Source: CALSPH01 sp041690035
Lineage (GTDB): Bacteria > Bacteroidota > Bacteroidia > NS11-12g > UBA955
Direction of reading: 5' to 3'
Length of the DNA: 64,000 bases
NCBI GenBank assembly: GCA_041690035.1
Contig: JBDNFC010000048.1
Span: 1-64,000 of the forward strand
This document shows positions 1 to 9,042 of the stretch, piece by piece. The notes under the pieces are model-generated. The model did no database searches, had not been told where the DNA came from, and saw nothing but the letters and a program-made list of their open reading frames with translations. A program made the translations under genes and the position numbers. The stretch's first letter is position 1; every line of letters starts with the position of its first letter.

Positions 1-2
1 AA

Positions 3-152
3 TTTTATTCATTTTGTGCTTCTATTTGGCTTTATAGATTGTGTGAAATACAAATAATACAAAAAGTGAATGGCTATTGTGATACCAAATCCAAATGGGC
101 TAAATCCATCTTCAGCAAATCGTTTAAATTAAAAAAACTTCTTATTGAATAA
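3..152 (+). CDS. C-terminal end of an upstream gene (partial)
   Basis: One frame is open from the window edge to a TAA at 150-152 and gives about 49 residues ending in a lysine-rich tail (KSFKLKKLLIE). The other two plus frames close within the first 60 bases. The composition (Trp, Cys, Tyr, Lys) looks like the C terminus of a real protein, but no family can be recognised from so short a piece. It is the only coding candidate before the gene at 226. It could also be a chance open stretch in AT-rich DNA. Confidence 0.35.
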   Translation, partial: FYSFCASIWLYRLCEIQIIQKVNGYCDTKSKWAKSIFSKSFKLKKLLIE

Positions 153-210
153 GGCAGATTAAACACAAATTATCTTTAACATATATTTTTTTTATATAGT
201 TTAAAAAAGT

Positions 211-218
211 TATTTTTG
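211..218 (+). promoter_or_regulatory. -7 promoter box of the 226 gene
   Basis: TATTTTTG matches the Bacteroidota -7 consensus TAnnTTTG exactly. It ends 7 nt before the ATG at 226, so the predicted transcript has almost no leader. No good TTG lies at the expected -33 position (TTT is there instead). Confidence 0.55.
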
Positions 219-225
219 TTGCAAC

Positions 226-1026
226 ATGAAACACTACTTGTTTTATTTGTATATGATATTAGCACATGGCGAAATCTCAGGACAATTTCAAGGTGCTACA
301 AATAAAGGGTTAGGTGTATTGGGTGTAGTAAATGGCGATGTTTTTTCTGCACAACAAAATCCTTCATTGTTACATATTTTAGACAGTAATCAGGTCGGTT
401 TTAATATACAAAAGGTTGGTTTTGGTGGCAGGGCACTAGAAAGCAGCTTAGCAGCCAAGTTTGGTAACGCATTTACCCAATTTGGTATAGGATTTAACTA
501 TTTTGGCAATGCATATTTTAATCAATCTACTGCAAGCTTGAGTATTGGTAAAAAATTGAGTATTAATCAATCTGTGGGCATTAATTTTGGAGCAATGCAA
601 GAAGGCAATATTCTTGGACAACGGCATTATAGAATTTTGGCAAAGTTGGGCTATTGGCAGTCATTATCACAGATAATTAGTTACGGTATTATGAGTGAAT
701 TTGTTTTTAAATTTGGCACTTTTGAAACAGAGAATCCACATCAACTAGCACAAAATAAGGGAGCAATTGGGTTAAAAATTAAAGCACAAAAAGGGTTTGA
801 AATTTTGCCCGAAGTAGGTATTTATCAGCATAATAATCCAAGGCTGGGGTTAGGGTTTTTATTTACCGAAAAACATTATCAGCTAATGGCGGGATTTGCA
901 AATCAAGATGGATTAATAAATGCAGGTATAAAGATACCCTTTAAAGAATTGCAGATGAGTTTTTCATATAGTTTTTATCAAAGACTTGGCAGTGTTGTGA
1001 GCTCTAATTTGGTTTACCAATGGTAA
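226..1026 (+). CDS. Outer-membrane beta-barrel-like secreted protein
   Basis: A 266-residue protein of unassigned function. It opens with a short hydrophobic leader (about residues 1-19), then a segment reading GVVNGDVFSAQQNPSLL, a pattern common at the start of Bacteroidota outer-membrane proteins related to the PorV/PorQ and FadL-like barrels. The rest alternates aromatic and polar residues as beta strands do and ends in Trp, as many barrels do. The start is supported by the -7 box just upstream. Its last 7 bases overlap the next gene, so the two are probably co-translated and may work together in the outer membrane. The barrel call rests on pattern, not on a named family. Confidence 0.65.
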   Translation: MKHYLFYLYMILAHGEISGQFQGATNKGLGVLGVVNGDVFSAQQNPSLLHILDSNQVGFNIQKVGFGGRALESSLAAKFGNAFTQFGIGFNYFGNAYFNQSTASLSIGKKLSINQSVGINFGAMQEGNILGQRHYRILAKLGYWQSLSQIISYGIMSEFVFKFGTFETENPHQLAQNKGAIGLKIKAQKGFEILPEVGIYQHNNPRLGLGFLFTEKHYQLMAGFANQDGLINAGIKIPFKELQMSFSYSFYQRLGSVVSSNLVYQW

Positions 1027-3029
1027 GATGTTTAATTATTGGAGTACTTATTTGCAGTTTATCTCCTAAACTAATTGCGCAGACAGATCAATTAGAAACT
1101 GGAAAAATGATGGAAAAATATGCGGAATATACCGGCAGTAGCGCTGATTTTTTAGACCTCTATGATCAATTATCCACTTATCAGAATAAAAAAATTAATA
1201 TCAATAAGGCTTCCTTAGAAGATTTAGTCAATTTTATACTCGTTGGTCAGCAGCGTGCATCAGAAATAGTAAATTATAGGAATACTTATGGAGATTTTAT
1301 AAGTTTATTAGAGCTCCAAGCCTTGCCTAATTTTACTATTGATTATATCAAGATTATTTTACCTTATATAAGTGTTAGCGGTGCAGATAAATTTATTTTA
1401 AAAGAGGTATTAAAAAACTCTAAAAATGATATAATAATTCTGGGCCAATATAATGATATTAGCTATCTGCAGCCAATAAGTCCCACAGATTCTAATCGGG
1501 TTTTGGGTGATGGTAGCCGTGCACTTGTGCGGTATAGATTTGGCGAACCAGGAAAACTGAGCATTGGAATAACAGCAGAAAAGGATGCAGGCGAGTTATG
1601 GCCTTTTCAAAAAAATGGCATGAGGGCGGGCTTTTTATCGGCACATTTGTACATAAAGCCCAATGGTAGAATAATAAAAGAAATAGCAATTGGTGATTAT
1701 CAGGTAAATTTTGGACAAGGTCTCACTTTTAGCAGTGGACTTAGTTTTGGCAAATCTGCTTTGGTATTAAATACATATCGCGCAACAGAGGGTATTAGGC
1801 CATACCGAAGTGTAAATGAAAACCAATTTATGAGAGGTGCTGCATTTGCACTAAATTTACTTAAAAAAACAAAGTTAACTATTTTTGGCAGTTTAAATAA
1901 GGATGACGTGAGTATAGATGAAAATGGGCAAGCGGGAAGCATAAATAATTTTGGATACATTAGAACTTTAAAAGACATATCACAAAAAAATAATCAAAGC
2001 ATTGCCATTATTGGTTTCAATATGCAACAGCAACTTAAAAAATTTATTGTTGGCGTAACTGTTGTAAATCAACACTTTAATATTCCTTTTGCAAAACAAG
2101 ATAGATTATATGCCAAAAACAGATTGGCTGGCAATGAATTGCTAAATGCAGGTTTTGATTATAAAGGAAATATCAAAAATATGTTTTTTTATGGTGAAAT
2201 GAGTGTTAATAATTTATCCGAAAATCCAGCAATGATTCATGGAGTGCTTGTCTCTCTATCTAAGAGGTGGAGTGCAAATTTAATTTATAGAAATTTTCCT
2301 GCAAGCTATAAAAGTATTTATGCAACAGCTTGGGGCGAGCAAACTAATCCTAATAATGAACGTGCATTTTATACCGCCATTCAATATGAGTGGCATAGGC
2401 ACATTACCCTAAGTTTATTTGCAGATATAATTCGTTTTCCTTGGGCTAGGTTTCGAGATGCTGCTGCAGGTTATCAAAACGACTATTTTATAGAGGCTAA
2501 ACATACTTTTAATAAATATATGCTCCACTATTTGCGTTTAAGACATACAAGTTTTACAGACAATATAAGCAACACAAACAGTGCTGCTAAATTACAGCAA
2601 AATAATCAACGATTAAATATCCGTTATCATATAGATATAGATAAACCAGGAAATGTTGCATTGGCATTTAGGGCAGAAATAGTGCAATTAGATAATGAAG
2701 AAAAGAAGGTTTTGGGGTCATTGTTTTTTGCAGATATAGGTTACAAATCAAAACAAGGTAAGCTCAAAATTGTTGGAAGATATACTTTATTTAACACACC
2801 AGATTTTGACAGTAGAATATATGCCTATGAAAATGATGTGCTCTATGCCTTTAGCATACCAGCCATGTATGGCAATGGCAATAGAGTATATGCAGTAGTA
2901 ACTGCAAAATTATATAAAGGATTAACTTTTTGGGGCAAGTTTACTTTTGAAAAAAATACGCGCAAATCTACACTAGACCAACTCAATTTTAATCCTTTAG
3001 GTAGAATGCAAATAAGATACACTTGGTAA
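1020..3029 (+). CDS. Helix-hairpin-helix domain protein with C-terminal beta-barrel
   Basis: 669 residues. A signal peptide (about 1-20, ending LIAQ) is followed by a ComEA-type helix-hairpin-helix region at about 59-118 (ININKASLEDL, then YGDFISLLELQALPNF). The remaining 550 residues are beta-rich with many aromatics and end in Trp, suggesting an outer-membrane barrel. This arrangement is a recurrent uncharacterised Bacteroidota protein, found near a smaller barrel as here. HHH domains usually bind DNA; a secreted HHH-barrel could take part in DNA uptake, but that is inference. It overlaps the preceding gene by 7 bases and precedes pdxJ by 6. Confidence 0.72.
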   Translation: MVRCLIIGVLICSLSPKLIAQTDQLETGKMMEKYAEYTGSSADFLDLYDQLSTYQNKKININKASLEDLVNFILVGQQRASEIVNYRNTYGDFISLLELQALPNFTIDYIKIILPYISVSGADKFILKEVLKNSKNDIIILGQYNDISYLQPISPTDSNRVLGDGSRALVRYRFGEPGKLSIGITAEKDAGELWPFQKNGMRAGFLSAHLYIKPNGRIIKEIAIGDYQVNFGQGLTFSSGLSFGKSALVLNTYRATEGIRPYRSVNENQFMRGAAFALNLLKKTKLTIFGSLNKDDVSIDENGQAGSINNFGYIRTLKDISQKNNQSIAIIGFNMQQQLKKFIVGVTVVNQHFNIPFAKQDRLYAKNRLAGNELLNAGFDYKGNIKNMFFYGEMSVNNLSENPAMIHGVLVSLSKRWSANLIYRNFPASYKSIYATAWGEQTNPNNERAFYTAIQYEWHRHITLSLFADIIRFPWARFRDAAAGYQNDYFIEAKHTFNKYMLHYLRLRHTSFTDNISNTNSAAKLQQNNQRLNIRYHIDIDKPGNVALAFRAEIVQLDNEEKKVLGSLFFADIGYKSKQGKLKIVGRYTLFNTPDFDSRIYAYENDVLYAFSIPAMYGNGNRVYAVVTAKLYKGLTFWGKFTFEKNTRKSTLDQLNFNPLGRMQIRYTW

Positions 3030-3035
3030 AAAATA

Positions 3036-3755
3036 ATGACAGAATTAAGTATAAATATTAATAAAATTGCAACCCTGCGTAATGCAAGAGGTCAAAATAA
3101 ACCTGATATCATCTATTGGGCAAAAAAAATAGAAAGTTTGGGCGCCCATAGTATAACCATTCATCCACGGCCAGATGAACGACACATAACAAAAAATGAT
3201 GTGTATGAGTTAAAGAAGGCCTTAAAAATTGGGCTAAATATAGAGGGCTATCCAAGTAAAGAATTTTGTGAGATGGTGCTAGAGGTTTTGCCAAAACAGG
3301 TAACACTTGTGCCCGATTTACCAGGCCAACTAACAAGCAATCATGGTTGGGATACAATTACTCATAAAAAAATACTTTATGAAACAATTCAAAAACTCAA
3401 AGATGCAGGCATAGAAACAAGTATTTTTTTGGACCCCAATCCACTAATGATTAGCGCAGCAGCAGATACTGGCACTCAAAATATAGAATTATATACTGAA
3501 ATGTATGCCTCTCAGTATATGAATGATCCTGCCATCGCAATAAAAAATTATGAAATTACTGCCCTAGAAGCAAAAAAACATAAGCTAGGTGTGCATGCAG
3601 GCCACGATTTAGATTTAAAAAATTTAAGCTACTTATTACAATGTATCCCTTTTATTAAAGAGGTTTCTATAGGCCACGCTCTTATCTGCGATGCATTAGA
3701 GTATGGTATCACCGATACAATTCATCGCTATTTATCATGTTTACCAAATAATTAA
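3036..3755 (+). CDS. pdxJ: Pyridoxine 5'-phosphate synthase
   Basis: 239 residues, the usual length. PdxJ condenses 3-amino-2-oxopropyl phosphate with 1-deoxyxylulose 5-phosphate to make pyridoxine 5'-phosphate, the last ring-forming step of DXP-dependent vitamin B6 synthesis in the cytoplasm. The family signature HPRPDERHI lies at 43-51, NIEGYPS at 68-74, VPDLPGQLTS from 92, and the GVHAGHDL phosphate-binding segment near 195. The start ATG sits 6 bases after the preceding stop. The downstream gene begins inside or just after its 3' end. No other B6 gene is nearby. Confidence 0.95.
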   Translation: MTELSININKIATLRNARGQNKPDIIYWAKKIESLGAHSITIHPRPDERHITKNDVYELKKALKIGLNIEGYPSKEFCEMVLEVLPKQVTLVPDLPGQLTSNHGWDTITHKKILYETIQKLKDAGIETSIFLDPNPLMISAAADTGTQNIELYTEMYASQYMNDPAIAIKNYEITALEAKKHKLGVHAGHDLDLKNLSYLLQCIPFIKEVSIGHALICDALEYGITDTIHRYLSCLPNN

Positions 3756-4707
3756 GCCGTTGCATTACATTATACTAATATTAATTCAGTTTTTTTTTTA
3801 TCAAGGAGCAATGGCTTGGGGCTTTTATGCCCACCAAGAAATAAACAGAATGGCAGTTTTTACACTTCCTACTCCATTAATATCCATTTATAAAACTAAT
3901 ATAAAATACATAACAGAACATGCTGTGGATGCAGATAAGCGAAGATATTTAATGAAAGAGGAAGCCTGCAGGCACTACCTAGATTGCAATAGGTATGAAT
4001 TGAGTCTGCCCTTAGATACTATTCCCAAAACATGGAAATCAGCAGTAGAAAAATATGGTGAAGATTCACTAAAAGCTCATGGAATAGTGCCATGGCATGT
4101 GTATTTTGTGTATTACAAACTTGTGCAAGCGTTTAAAGAAAAAAACAATTTGCAGATTATCAAACTTTCGGCAGATTTAGGCCACTACATTGGCGATTTG
4201 CATGTGCCTCTGCATACCACGAGTAATTATAATGGCCAGTTAACCGGGCAAGAAGGCATACATGCATTGTGGGAAAGCAGGTTGCCCCCAATGTTTGACA
4301 GCACTTATGATTTTTTTGTGGGTAAAGCAAAATACGTTGAGAATCCTATTAATGAAATTTGGTCTGTTTTAGAAAGAAGCCACACACTTGTAGATTCTGT
4401 TTTAAATTTTGAAATAAAAGCAAGTAGTTATTTTAGTGAAAAAGAAAAATATACGTTTCTTCCTACAAATTATGGCATAAAAAAAGAGTATAGTGAAGCG
4501 TTTAGCGCTAAATATCATATGCTGATGAATGGTATGGTAGAAGAGCGCATGACAAAAGCCATTCTATTTTTAGGCAGTTTTTGGTATTCAGCTTGGATAG
4601 ATGCAGGACAACCAATTTTAGAAAATTTTCCTTTATTGCCCGATGAAGACGATGAAACCCCAAAAGTGCCAGAAAATGGTGTAATGATAGGCCGAAAAGA
4701 AGAATAA
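3703..4707 (+). CDS. Secreted zinc-dependent S1/P1 nuclease or phospholipase C-like protein
   Basis: 334 residues from the ATG at 3703, which overlaps pdxJ by 53 bases; a TTG at 3760, 4 bases past pdxJ, gives a tidier 19-residue signal peptide. Cleavage after GAMA would leave Trp39 as the mature N terminus. In the S1/P1 nuclease and zinc phospholipase C fold the N-terminal Trp ligates zinc, and the other expected ligands are visible: His44, Asp76 or Asp78, His91, His132, and the His161/Asp165/His167/His171 cluster in the segment HYIGDLHVPLH. Substrate (nucleic acid or phospholipid) cannot be told. The C terminus is acidic and low-complexity (PDEDDETP). It probably acts in the periplasm or outside the cell. 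Confidence 0.8.
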   Translation: MVSPIQFIAIYHVYQIIKPLHYIILILIQFFFYQGAMAWGFYAHQEINRMAVFTLPTPLISIYKTNIKYITEHAVDADKRRYLMKEEACRHYLDCNRYELSLPLDTIPKTWKSAVEKYGEDSLKAHGIVPWHVYFVYYKLVQAFKEKNNLQIIKLSADLGHYIGDLHVPLHTTSNYNGQLTGQEGIHALWESRLPPMFDSTYDFFVGKAKYVENPINEIWSVLERSHTLVDSVLNFEIKASSYFSEKEKYTFLPTNYGIKKEYSEAFSAKYHMLMNGMVEERMTKAILFLGSFWYSAWIDAGQPILENFPLLPDEDDETPKVPENGVMIGRKEE

Positions 4708-4752
4708 ATAATGTTTTTCTGTATAAACTCAAAATCAATAAAAATTGGGTTG

Positions 4753-4782
4753 TTGTCATGCTAAAAAAAATTATCATCTTTG
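4753..4782 (+). promoter_or_regulatory. Promoter of the capA-like/GT4 pair
   Basis: TTG at 4753-4755, a 19-nt spacer, then CATCTTTG at 4775-4782 (7 of 8 match to TAnnTTTG). The box ends 9 nt before the GTG start at 4792, so little or no leader is expected. Confidence 0.6.
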
Positions 4783-4791
4783 CACGCTTAG

Positions 4792-6069
4792 GTGAATCAA
4801 TATAAAAATATCGCACCCTGCACAGCATATACTTTAAAAGGAAAGATTTTACTCACAATTACAAAATTTGTAGTATGGTTTTTTTCACTTTTCTTAAAAG
4901 ACAAGCACAATCCCATGGTTTTTGAGGAAAATCCTAGAAATATAACTCTAAAAGAACTTGTCTTTTTTGCATACAAATATTATGTAAAAAATTATAAAAC
5001 AGGAGTAAAATCTGATTTTCAAACTGTAGAGAATCAACAAATTGTGCTTTGTCAGGGGCAGCCTTCGCTAACTATAGCAATAGGTGGTGATTTAATGCCT
5101 TATAAAATGATTACACCCAAAAACTGCAAAAACATGTGGAAAGAGGCACAGTTTTTTTTTGAAGCAGACATTGTTTTGGCAAATTTAGAAACTCCAATAG
5201 ATTTAACAAAAAAAGAAAGTTTTGTACCAGAACTGATGATAAATAATATGAATTTTAATAGTAGCGAGGAACAATTTAATGTTTTTGAAAATTTTGGGCA
5301 TAGCAAAGGTTACGATGTTTTGACATTTGCAAACAATCATACATTAGATATGGGTTATGAAGGAATAAAAAATACCCTTAATTTTTTAAATGGCAAAAAT
5401 ATTGCTGTTTGCGGTGTGGGTGAACAAAACACCCATATAATTTTGACAAAAGAGGGGATTAAAGTTGGTTTTGCAGCCTTCACCTTTTCACTCAATCAAT
5501 ATCAAGCTGATACAAATCACCCCATAAAAATTAATGTATTGCCCCTAAATAAGCCGCAAAGCAAGGTGAGTAAAACAATTATCGCAGAGATAGATACATT
5601 AAAGAATAGCGGGGCAGATTTTGTTATACTATCATTACACACAGGCAACGCTTATCAGCCTTTTCCTGGACCTCAAACCATTGAATTGTTTAAAACCATT
5701 GCACAAAATTGTGATGTTGATGCTATAATTGGTGGGCACCCACACAATATTCAGCCTTTAGAAATTATAAATAAATCTAATAAGAAAGTTTTTATGGCCT
5801 ACTCTCTTGGGGATTTTATAGCATATGATATTTATAATAGATGCCACTTGACATTGTGTTTGCAATTAAATATTGGATGGGTAAATAAAACAATCACCCT
5901 ATTAAGTATTAATGTTCGCTGCATGCTTATGGAATACAAGCAAGGCCTTTTAAACTTAAAAGATTTTGACAAAATGATGTGTGAAAATAGTTTTGTTGAA
6001 AACAAGATGTTGCAAGACCTAAAATGGTTATACCTTACCACCCTAAAAAATAAACACAACTTTGAGTAA
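4792..6069 (+). CDS. CapA-family (poly-gamma-glutamate/capsule) metallophosphatase-like protein
   Basis: 425 residues from a GTG start supported by the promoter just upstream. An N-terminal membrane segment (about 17-36) is followed by a CapA/PgsA-type metallophosphoesterase-like domain: GGDLMPY at 98-104, ANLETPID at 130-137, FANNHTLDMG at 179-188 and GGHPHN at 314-319. In Bacillus this family supports poly-gamma-glutamate capsule synthesis or export, but pgsB and pgsC are absent here, so a role in some surface polymer is as far as one can go. The next gene, a glycosyltransferase, starts inside its last codons, pointing to a two-gene operon. Confidence 0.82.
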   Translation: MNQYKNIAPCTAYTLKGKILLTITKFVVWFFSLFLKDKHNPMVFEENPRNITLKELVFFAYKYYVKNYKTGVKSDFQTVENQQIVLCQGQPSLTIAIGGDLMPYKMITPKNCKNMWKEAQFFFEADIVLANLETPIDLTKKESFVPELMINNMNFNSSEEQFNVFENFGHSKGYDVLTFANNHTLDMGYEGIKNTLNFLNGKNIAVCGVGEQNTHIILTKEGIKVGFAAFTFSLNQYQADTNHPIKINVLPLNKPQSKVSKTIIAEIDTLKNSGADFVILSLHTGNAYQPFPGPQTIELFKTIAQNCDVDAIIGGHPHNIQPLEIINKSNKKVFMAYSLGDFIAYDIYNRCHLTLCLQLNIGWVNKTITLLSINVRCMLMEYKQGLLNLKDFDKMMCENSFVENKMLQDLKWLYLTTLKNKHNFE

Positions 6070-7186
6070 AAAGATTAAGATATGTCATGTAAGCAGTGTG
6101 CACCTATCTTTTGATACGCGTATTTTTTACCGTTATTGTAAATCATTAGAAAAAATCTACGAAGTTTGGCTTATTGCATGTCATCCAAAATCAGAAACTA
6201 TCTCAAATATAAACATAAAATCATATCCAAGATATAAAAACAGATACTTTAGGGTATTTTTTAGTTGGCTGCTATTACTGCCCAAATGTATATCAATAAA
6301 TGCAAAAATTTATCATTTGCATGATCCAGAGCTTATTCCTTTAGGCTTAATTCTTAAATGTTTTGGTAAAAAAATAATTTATGATATCCACGAAAACATA
6401 GCAGAAGACATTTTTGACAAAGACTGGATAAAGCATAAAAAACTTTGGTACGAAATCTACAATATATTTGAAAAACCTGCAATGAAATGGTTTAAGATAA
6501 TATTGGCAGAAGATAGTTATGCAAAAAGATATCACAATAGGGCAAAAGATTACAGTATTATACATAATTATTGTGATATTAATTTTTTCAAAAATTATGA
6601 AGAAATGTTTTCAAATAGAAATCCTAATAACTTATTTTATATTGGAGTATTGTTTGAAAACAGAGGCATTTTAGAAATTTGCACAGCAATATATTTACTA
6701 AAACAAAAAGGGTACATATTTAATTTTCATTGCGTGGGCGAATTGTATAATCCATTAGCAGAAAAGATGTCCAAATTGCCATTTTTTGAAGATATTAGGT
6801 CACAATTAATCTTTTATGGACGAAAAAATCTAGAAGATGGATACGCGATAAGTAAAAATTGTGGCATTGGATTATGCATCATTCATCCCATGAGTAATTC
6901 TATAGAAAGCTATCCGACAAAATTATTTGAATACATGCAAATAGGGCTGCCATTTATCACCTCAAATTTTGAATTATATAAAAAAGTAGCTGAAGAAAAC
7001 TTTTGTGGAAAAACAGTAAATCCAAACGATGCTGAAGCACTTTCAGCAGCAATTTTAATGCTGTATTTGGATGAGGAAATGCGCCAAAAAATGGCCAATA
7101 ATGGCAAGCAAGTTGTAGAAAAACACTATAATTGGGAAACAGAAAAGCAAAAAACATATTCTATTTACAAAAATTTATTGAAATAG
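6062..7186 (+). CDS. Glycosyltransferase family 4 (GT-B fold)
   Basis: 374 residues starting at TTG 6062, overlapping the CapA-like gene by 8 bases. The N terminus (KICHVSSVH, FDTRIFYR) matches the usual beginning of GT4 enzymes, so the weak start codon is credible. HDPELIPLG lies at 87-95, YDIHEN at about 107-112, and the donor-binding segment ESYPTKLFEYMQIGLPFI follows in the C-terminal half. It should transfer a nucleotide-activated sugar to a growing surface glycan at the cytoplasmic face; donor and acceptor are unknown. No terminator is obvious after it. Confidence 0.85.
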   Translation: MSKKIKICHVSSVHLSFDTRIFYRYCKSLEKIYEVWLIACHPKSETISNINIKSYPRYKNRYFRVFFSWLLLLPKCISINAKIYHLHDPELIPLGLILKCFGKKIIYDIHENIAEDIFDKDWIKHKKLWYEIYNIFEKPAMKWFKIILAEDSYAKRYHNRAKDYSIIHNYCDINFFKNYEEMFSNRNPNNLFYIGVLFENRGILEICTAIYLLKQKGYIFNFHCVGELYNPLAEKMSKLPFFEDIRSQLIFYGRKNLEDGYAISKNCGIGLCIIHPMSNSIESYPTKLFEYMQIGLPFITSNFELYKKVAEENFCGKTVNPNDAEALSAAILMLYLDEEMRQKMANNGKQVVEKHYNWETEKQKTYSIYKNLLK

Positions 7187-7291
7187 GACAAAAATAAACA
7201 GGGTATAAACGCTATATTTTAATACTAAAATATTAATAATCAATAAATTAATAATAAAAAGCAATATCTCAGCAAATCTTTTAAAATAAGG

Positions 7292-7322
7292 TTTGTGGAT
7301 TAAAACATTATAACTATCTTTG
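7292..7322 (+). promoter_or_regulatory. Promoter of the rplM-rpsI-rpsB-tsf operon
   Basis: TTTG at 7292-7295, a 19-nt spacer and TATCTTTG at 7315-7322: both Bacteroidota elements are perfect and the spacing is as expected. Transcription should begin around 7327-7330, leaving a leader of roughly 25-30 nt before the GTG at 7356. This is the best promoter seen in the window and fits a highly expressed operon. Confidence 0.75.
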
Positions 7323-7355
7323 CCGACCCAAAAATAAAGATATTAACATCAAAAA

Positions 7356-7805
7356 GTGGAAAGTTTAAGTTATAAAACAGTATCAGCGAACAGTGCAACT
7401 ATCATAAAAAGATGGTGGATTGTAGACGCTGAAGGACAAATTTTAGGCAGATTATCGTCAGAGATAGCTAAAGTAATTAGAGGTAAAAATAAAGCATCAT
7501 ATACACCTCATGCAGATTGTGGAGATCATGTAATTGTAATTAATGCAGAAAAAGTAGCTTTATCATCGAGTAAAAGTGAAACCAAAGAGTACCAAAGATA
7601 TTCTGGTCATCCTGGCGGAAGAACAGTAACTACAGCAAAAGTAGTTAGGGCCACCAAGCCAGAGATGATGATAGAGAAAGCTGTAAAAGGAATGTTGCCA
7701 AAAAATAAATTGGCAAGCCGTCAGTTTTTTAACCTCCATGTTTTTGCAGGTACCGAGCACAATCATCAAGCACAGCAGCCACAACCCTTAAAATTTGACA
7801 TTTAA
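7356..7805 (+). CDS. rplM: 50S ribosomal protein L13
   Basis: 149 residues from a GTG start. The N-terminal form ESLSYKTVSANSATI is typical of Bacteroidota L13, followed by the conserved core (LGRLSSEIAKVIRGK, YTPHADCGD, HPGGR, MLPKNKLA). L13 binds 23S rRNA early in large-subunit assembly. It is first in an operon with rpsI 9 bases downstream, the standard L13-S9 pairing. Confidence 0.97.
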   Translation: MESLSYKTVSANSATIIKRWWIVDAEGQILGRLSSEIAKVIRGKNKASYTPHADCGDHVIVINAEKVALSSSKSETKEYQRYSGHPGGRTVTTAKVVRATKPEMMIEKAVKGMLPKNKLASRQFFNLHVFAGTEHNHQAQQPQPLKFDI

Positions 7806-7814
7806 TCACCATTC

Positions 7815-8201
7815 ATGGAAATTATAAACACATCTGGAAGAAGAAAAACATCCGTAGCTAGGATATATTTAAAACCTGGCAAAGGACAAATTACAATTAA
7901 TAATAAGGATCTAAACACTTATTTTGTAATACCAAACCATCAAACTATTGTTAAACAAGCATTAACACTAACCAATAACGATGGCAATTATGACATTTTG
8001 GTAAATGTTAAAGGCGGTGGAGTTAATGGTCAGGCAAGCGCGGTAAGGCTAGCAATAGCAAAAGCACTAGTAACTATTGATGCAGAATACAAAAAACCAT
8101 TGAGAGACGAAGGCATGATGACAAGAGATTCAAGAATGGTAGAGAGAAAGAAACCAGGTCAGAAAAAAGCAAGAAAGAAATTCCAATTTAGCAAACGTTA
8201 A
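7815..8201 (+). CDS. rpsI: 30S ribosomal protein S9
   Basis: 128 residues, normal length. Shows GRRKTSVARIYLKPG near the N terminus, DILVNVKGGGVNGQ mid-protein, and the basic tail ending KKFQFSKR, whose last Lys-Arg reaches the ribosomal P site in the family. It sits between rplM and rpsB with gaps of 9 and 13 bases and is surely co-transcribed with them. Confidence 0.97.
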   Translation: MEIINTSGRRKTSVARIYLKPGKGQITINNKDLNTYFVIPNHQTIVKQALTLTNNDGNYDILVNVKGGGVNGQASAVRLAIAKALVTIDAEYKKPLRDEGMMTRDSRMVERKKPGQKKARKKFQFSKR

Positions 8202-8214
8202 TATATTATTATAC

Positions 8215-8967
8215 ATGTCAACTATACCACAGCAAGAATTATTTGAAGCAGGAGTTCAATACGGACACCTGACAAGAAAATGGAATCCAAAAATGGCTCC
8301 ATATATATTTACAGAGCAAAATGGAATACACCTTATAGATCTAAACAAAACCGCAGCAAAATTAGAAGATGCAAAACATGCATTGCAAAACATTGCTAAG
8401 AGTGGGAGAAAAATATTATTTGTTGCTACTAAAAAACAAGCCAAAGCTATTGTAAGTGAATTGGCCGATAATTTAGGTATGCCGCACGCCACAGAAAGAT
8501 GGCTAGGAGGAATGCTTACCAACTTTGCTACCGTTAAAAAGTCTATTAAAAAGATGCAAACCATTGGAAAAATGGCATCAGATGGCACTTACAAACACAT
8601 TCAAAAAAGAGAGCGTTTAGTATTGGATAGAGAGCGAGAAAAATTAACAAGGGTATTAGGAGGGATAGAAGACTTGGCAAGAATACCAGCGGCCTTATTT
8701 ATTGTTGACATAAAAAGAGAGCACATTGCAGTGGCTGAAGCTAAAAGGCTTAACATTCCTACTTTTGGAATAGTGGATACAAATAGTGATCCTACAAAAA
8801 TCGATTTTCCGATTCCCGGAAATGATGACGCAGCTTCTTCTATCGAGTATATCTTAAAACACATTGCCGAAGGTATAAAACTGGGTTTGCAAGAAAAAAA
8901 GATAGCTAAAGAGCAGCAAGAGGTAAAAGAAAATAGTACTGAAGAAGTTTCTGCTGAAAACGCATAA
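8215..8967 (+). CDS. rpsB: 30S ribosomal protein S2
   Basis: 250 residues. Family motifs are clear: QLFEAGVQYGHLTRKWNPKM-like start (here ELFEAGVQYGHLTRKW), GGMLTNFATVKKSI, and FGIVDTNSDP with PGNDDAASSI. The C terminus is a Lys/Glu-rich tail, common in this phylum. S2 completes the head-platform side of the 30S subunit. A 75-base gap separates it from tsf, its usual partner. Confidence 0.97.
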   Translation: MSTIPQQELFEAGVQYGHLTRKWNPKMAPYIFTEQNGIHLIDLNKTAAKLEDAKHALQNIAKSGRKILFVATKKQAKAIVSELADNLGMPHATERWLGGMLTNFATVKKSIKKMQTIGKMASDGTYKHIQKRERLVLDREREKLTRVLGGIEDLARIPAALFIVDIKREHIAVAEAKRLNIPTFGIVDTNSDPTKIDFPIPGNDDAASSIEYILKHIAEGIKLGLQEKKIAKEQQEVKENSTEEVSAENA

Positions 8968-9042
8968 GCTGATTTACTTATTCCTATAATTTTTTATGCG
9001 CAATAGATGCGCTTTATTAATACTATAATTAAATATATATAA

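Noticed and set aside
7213..7232. ATATTTTA/TAAAATAT hairpin before rplM as a terminator or ribosomal-protein leader
   Set aside because: Pure A/T 8-bp stem without a T tract; expected by chance at this composition.
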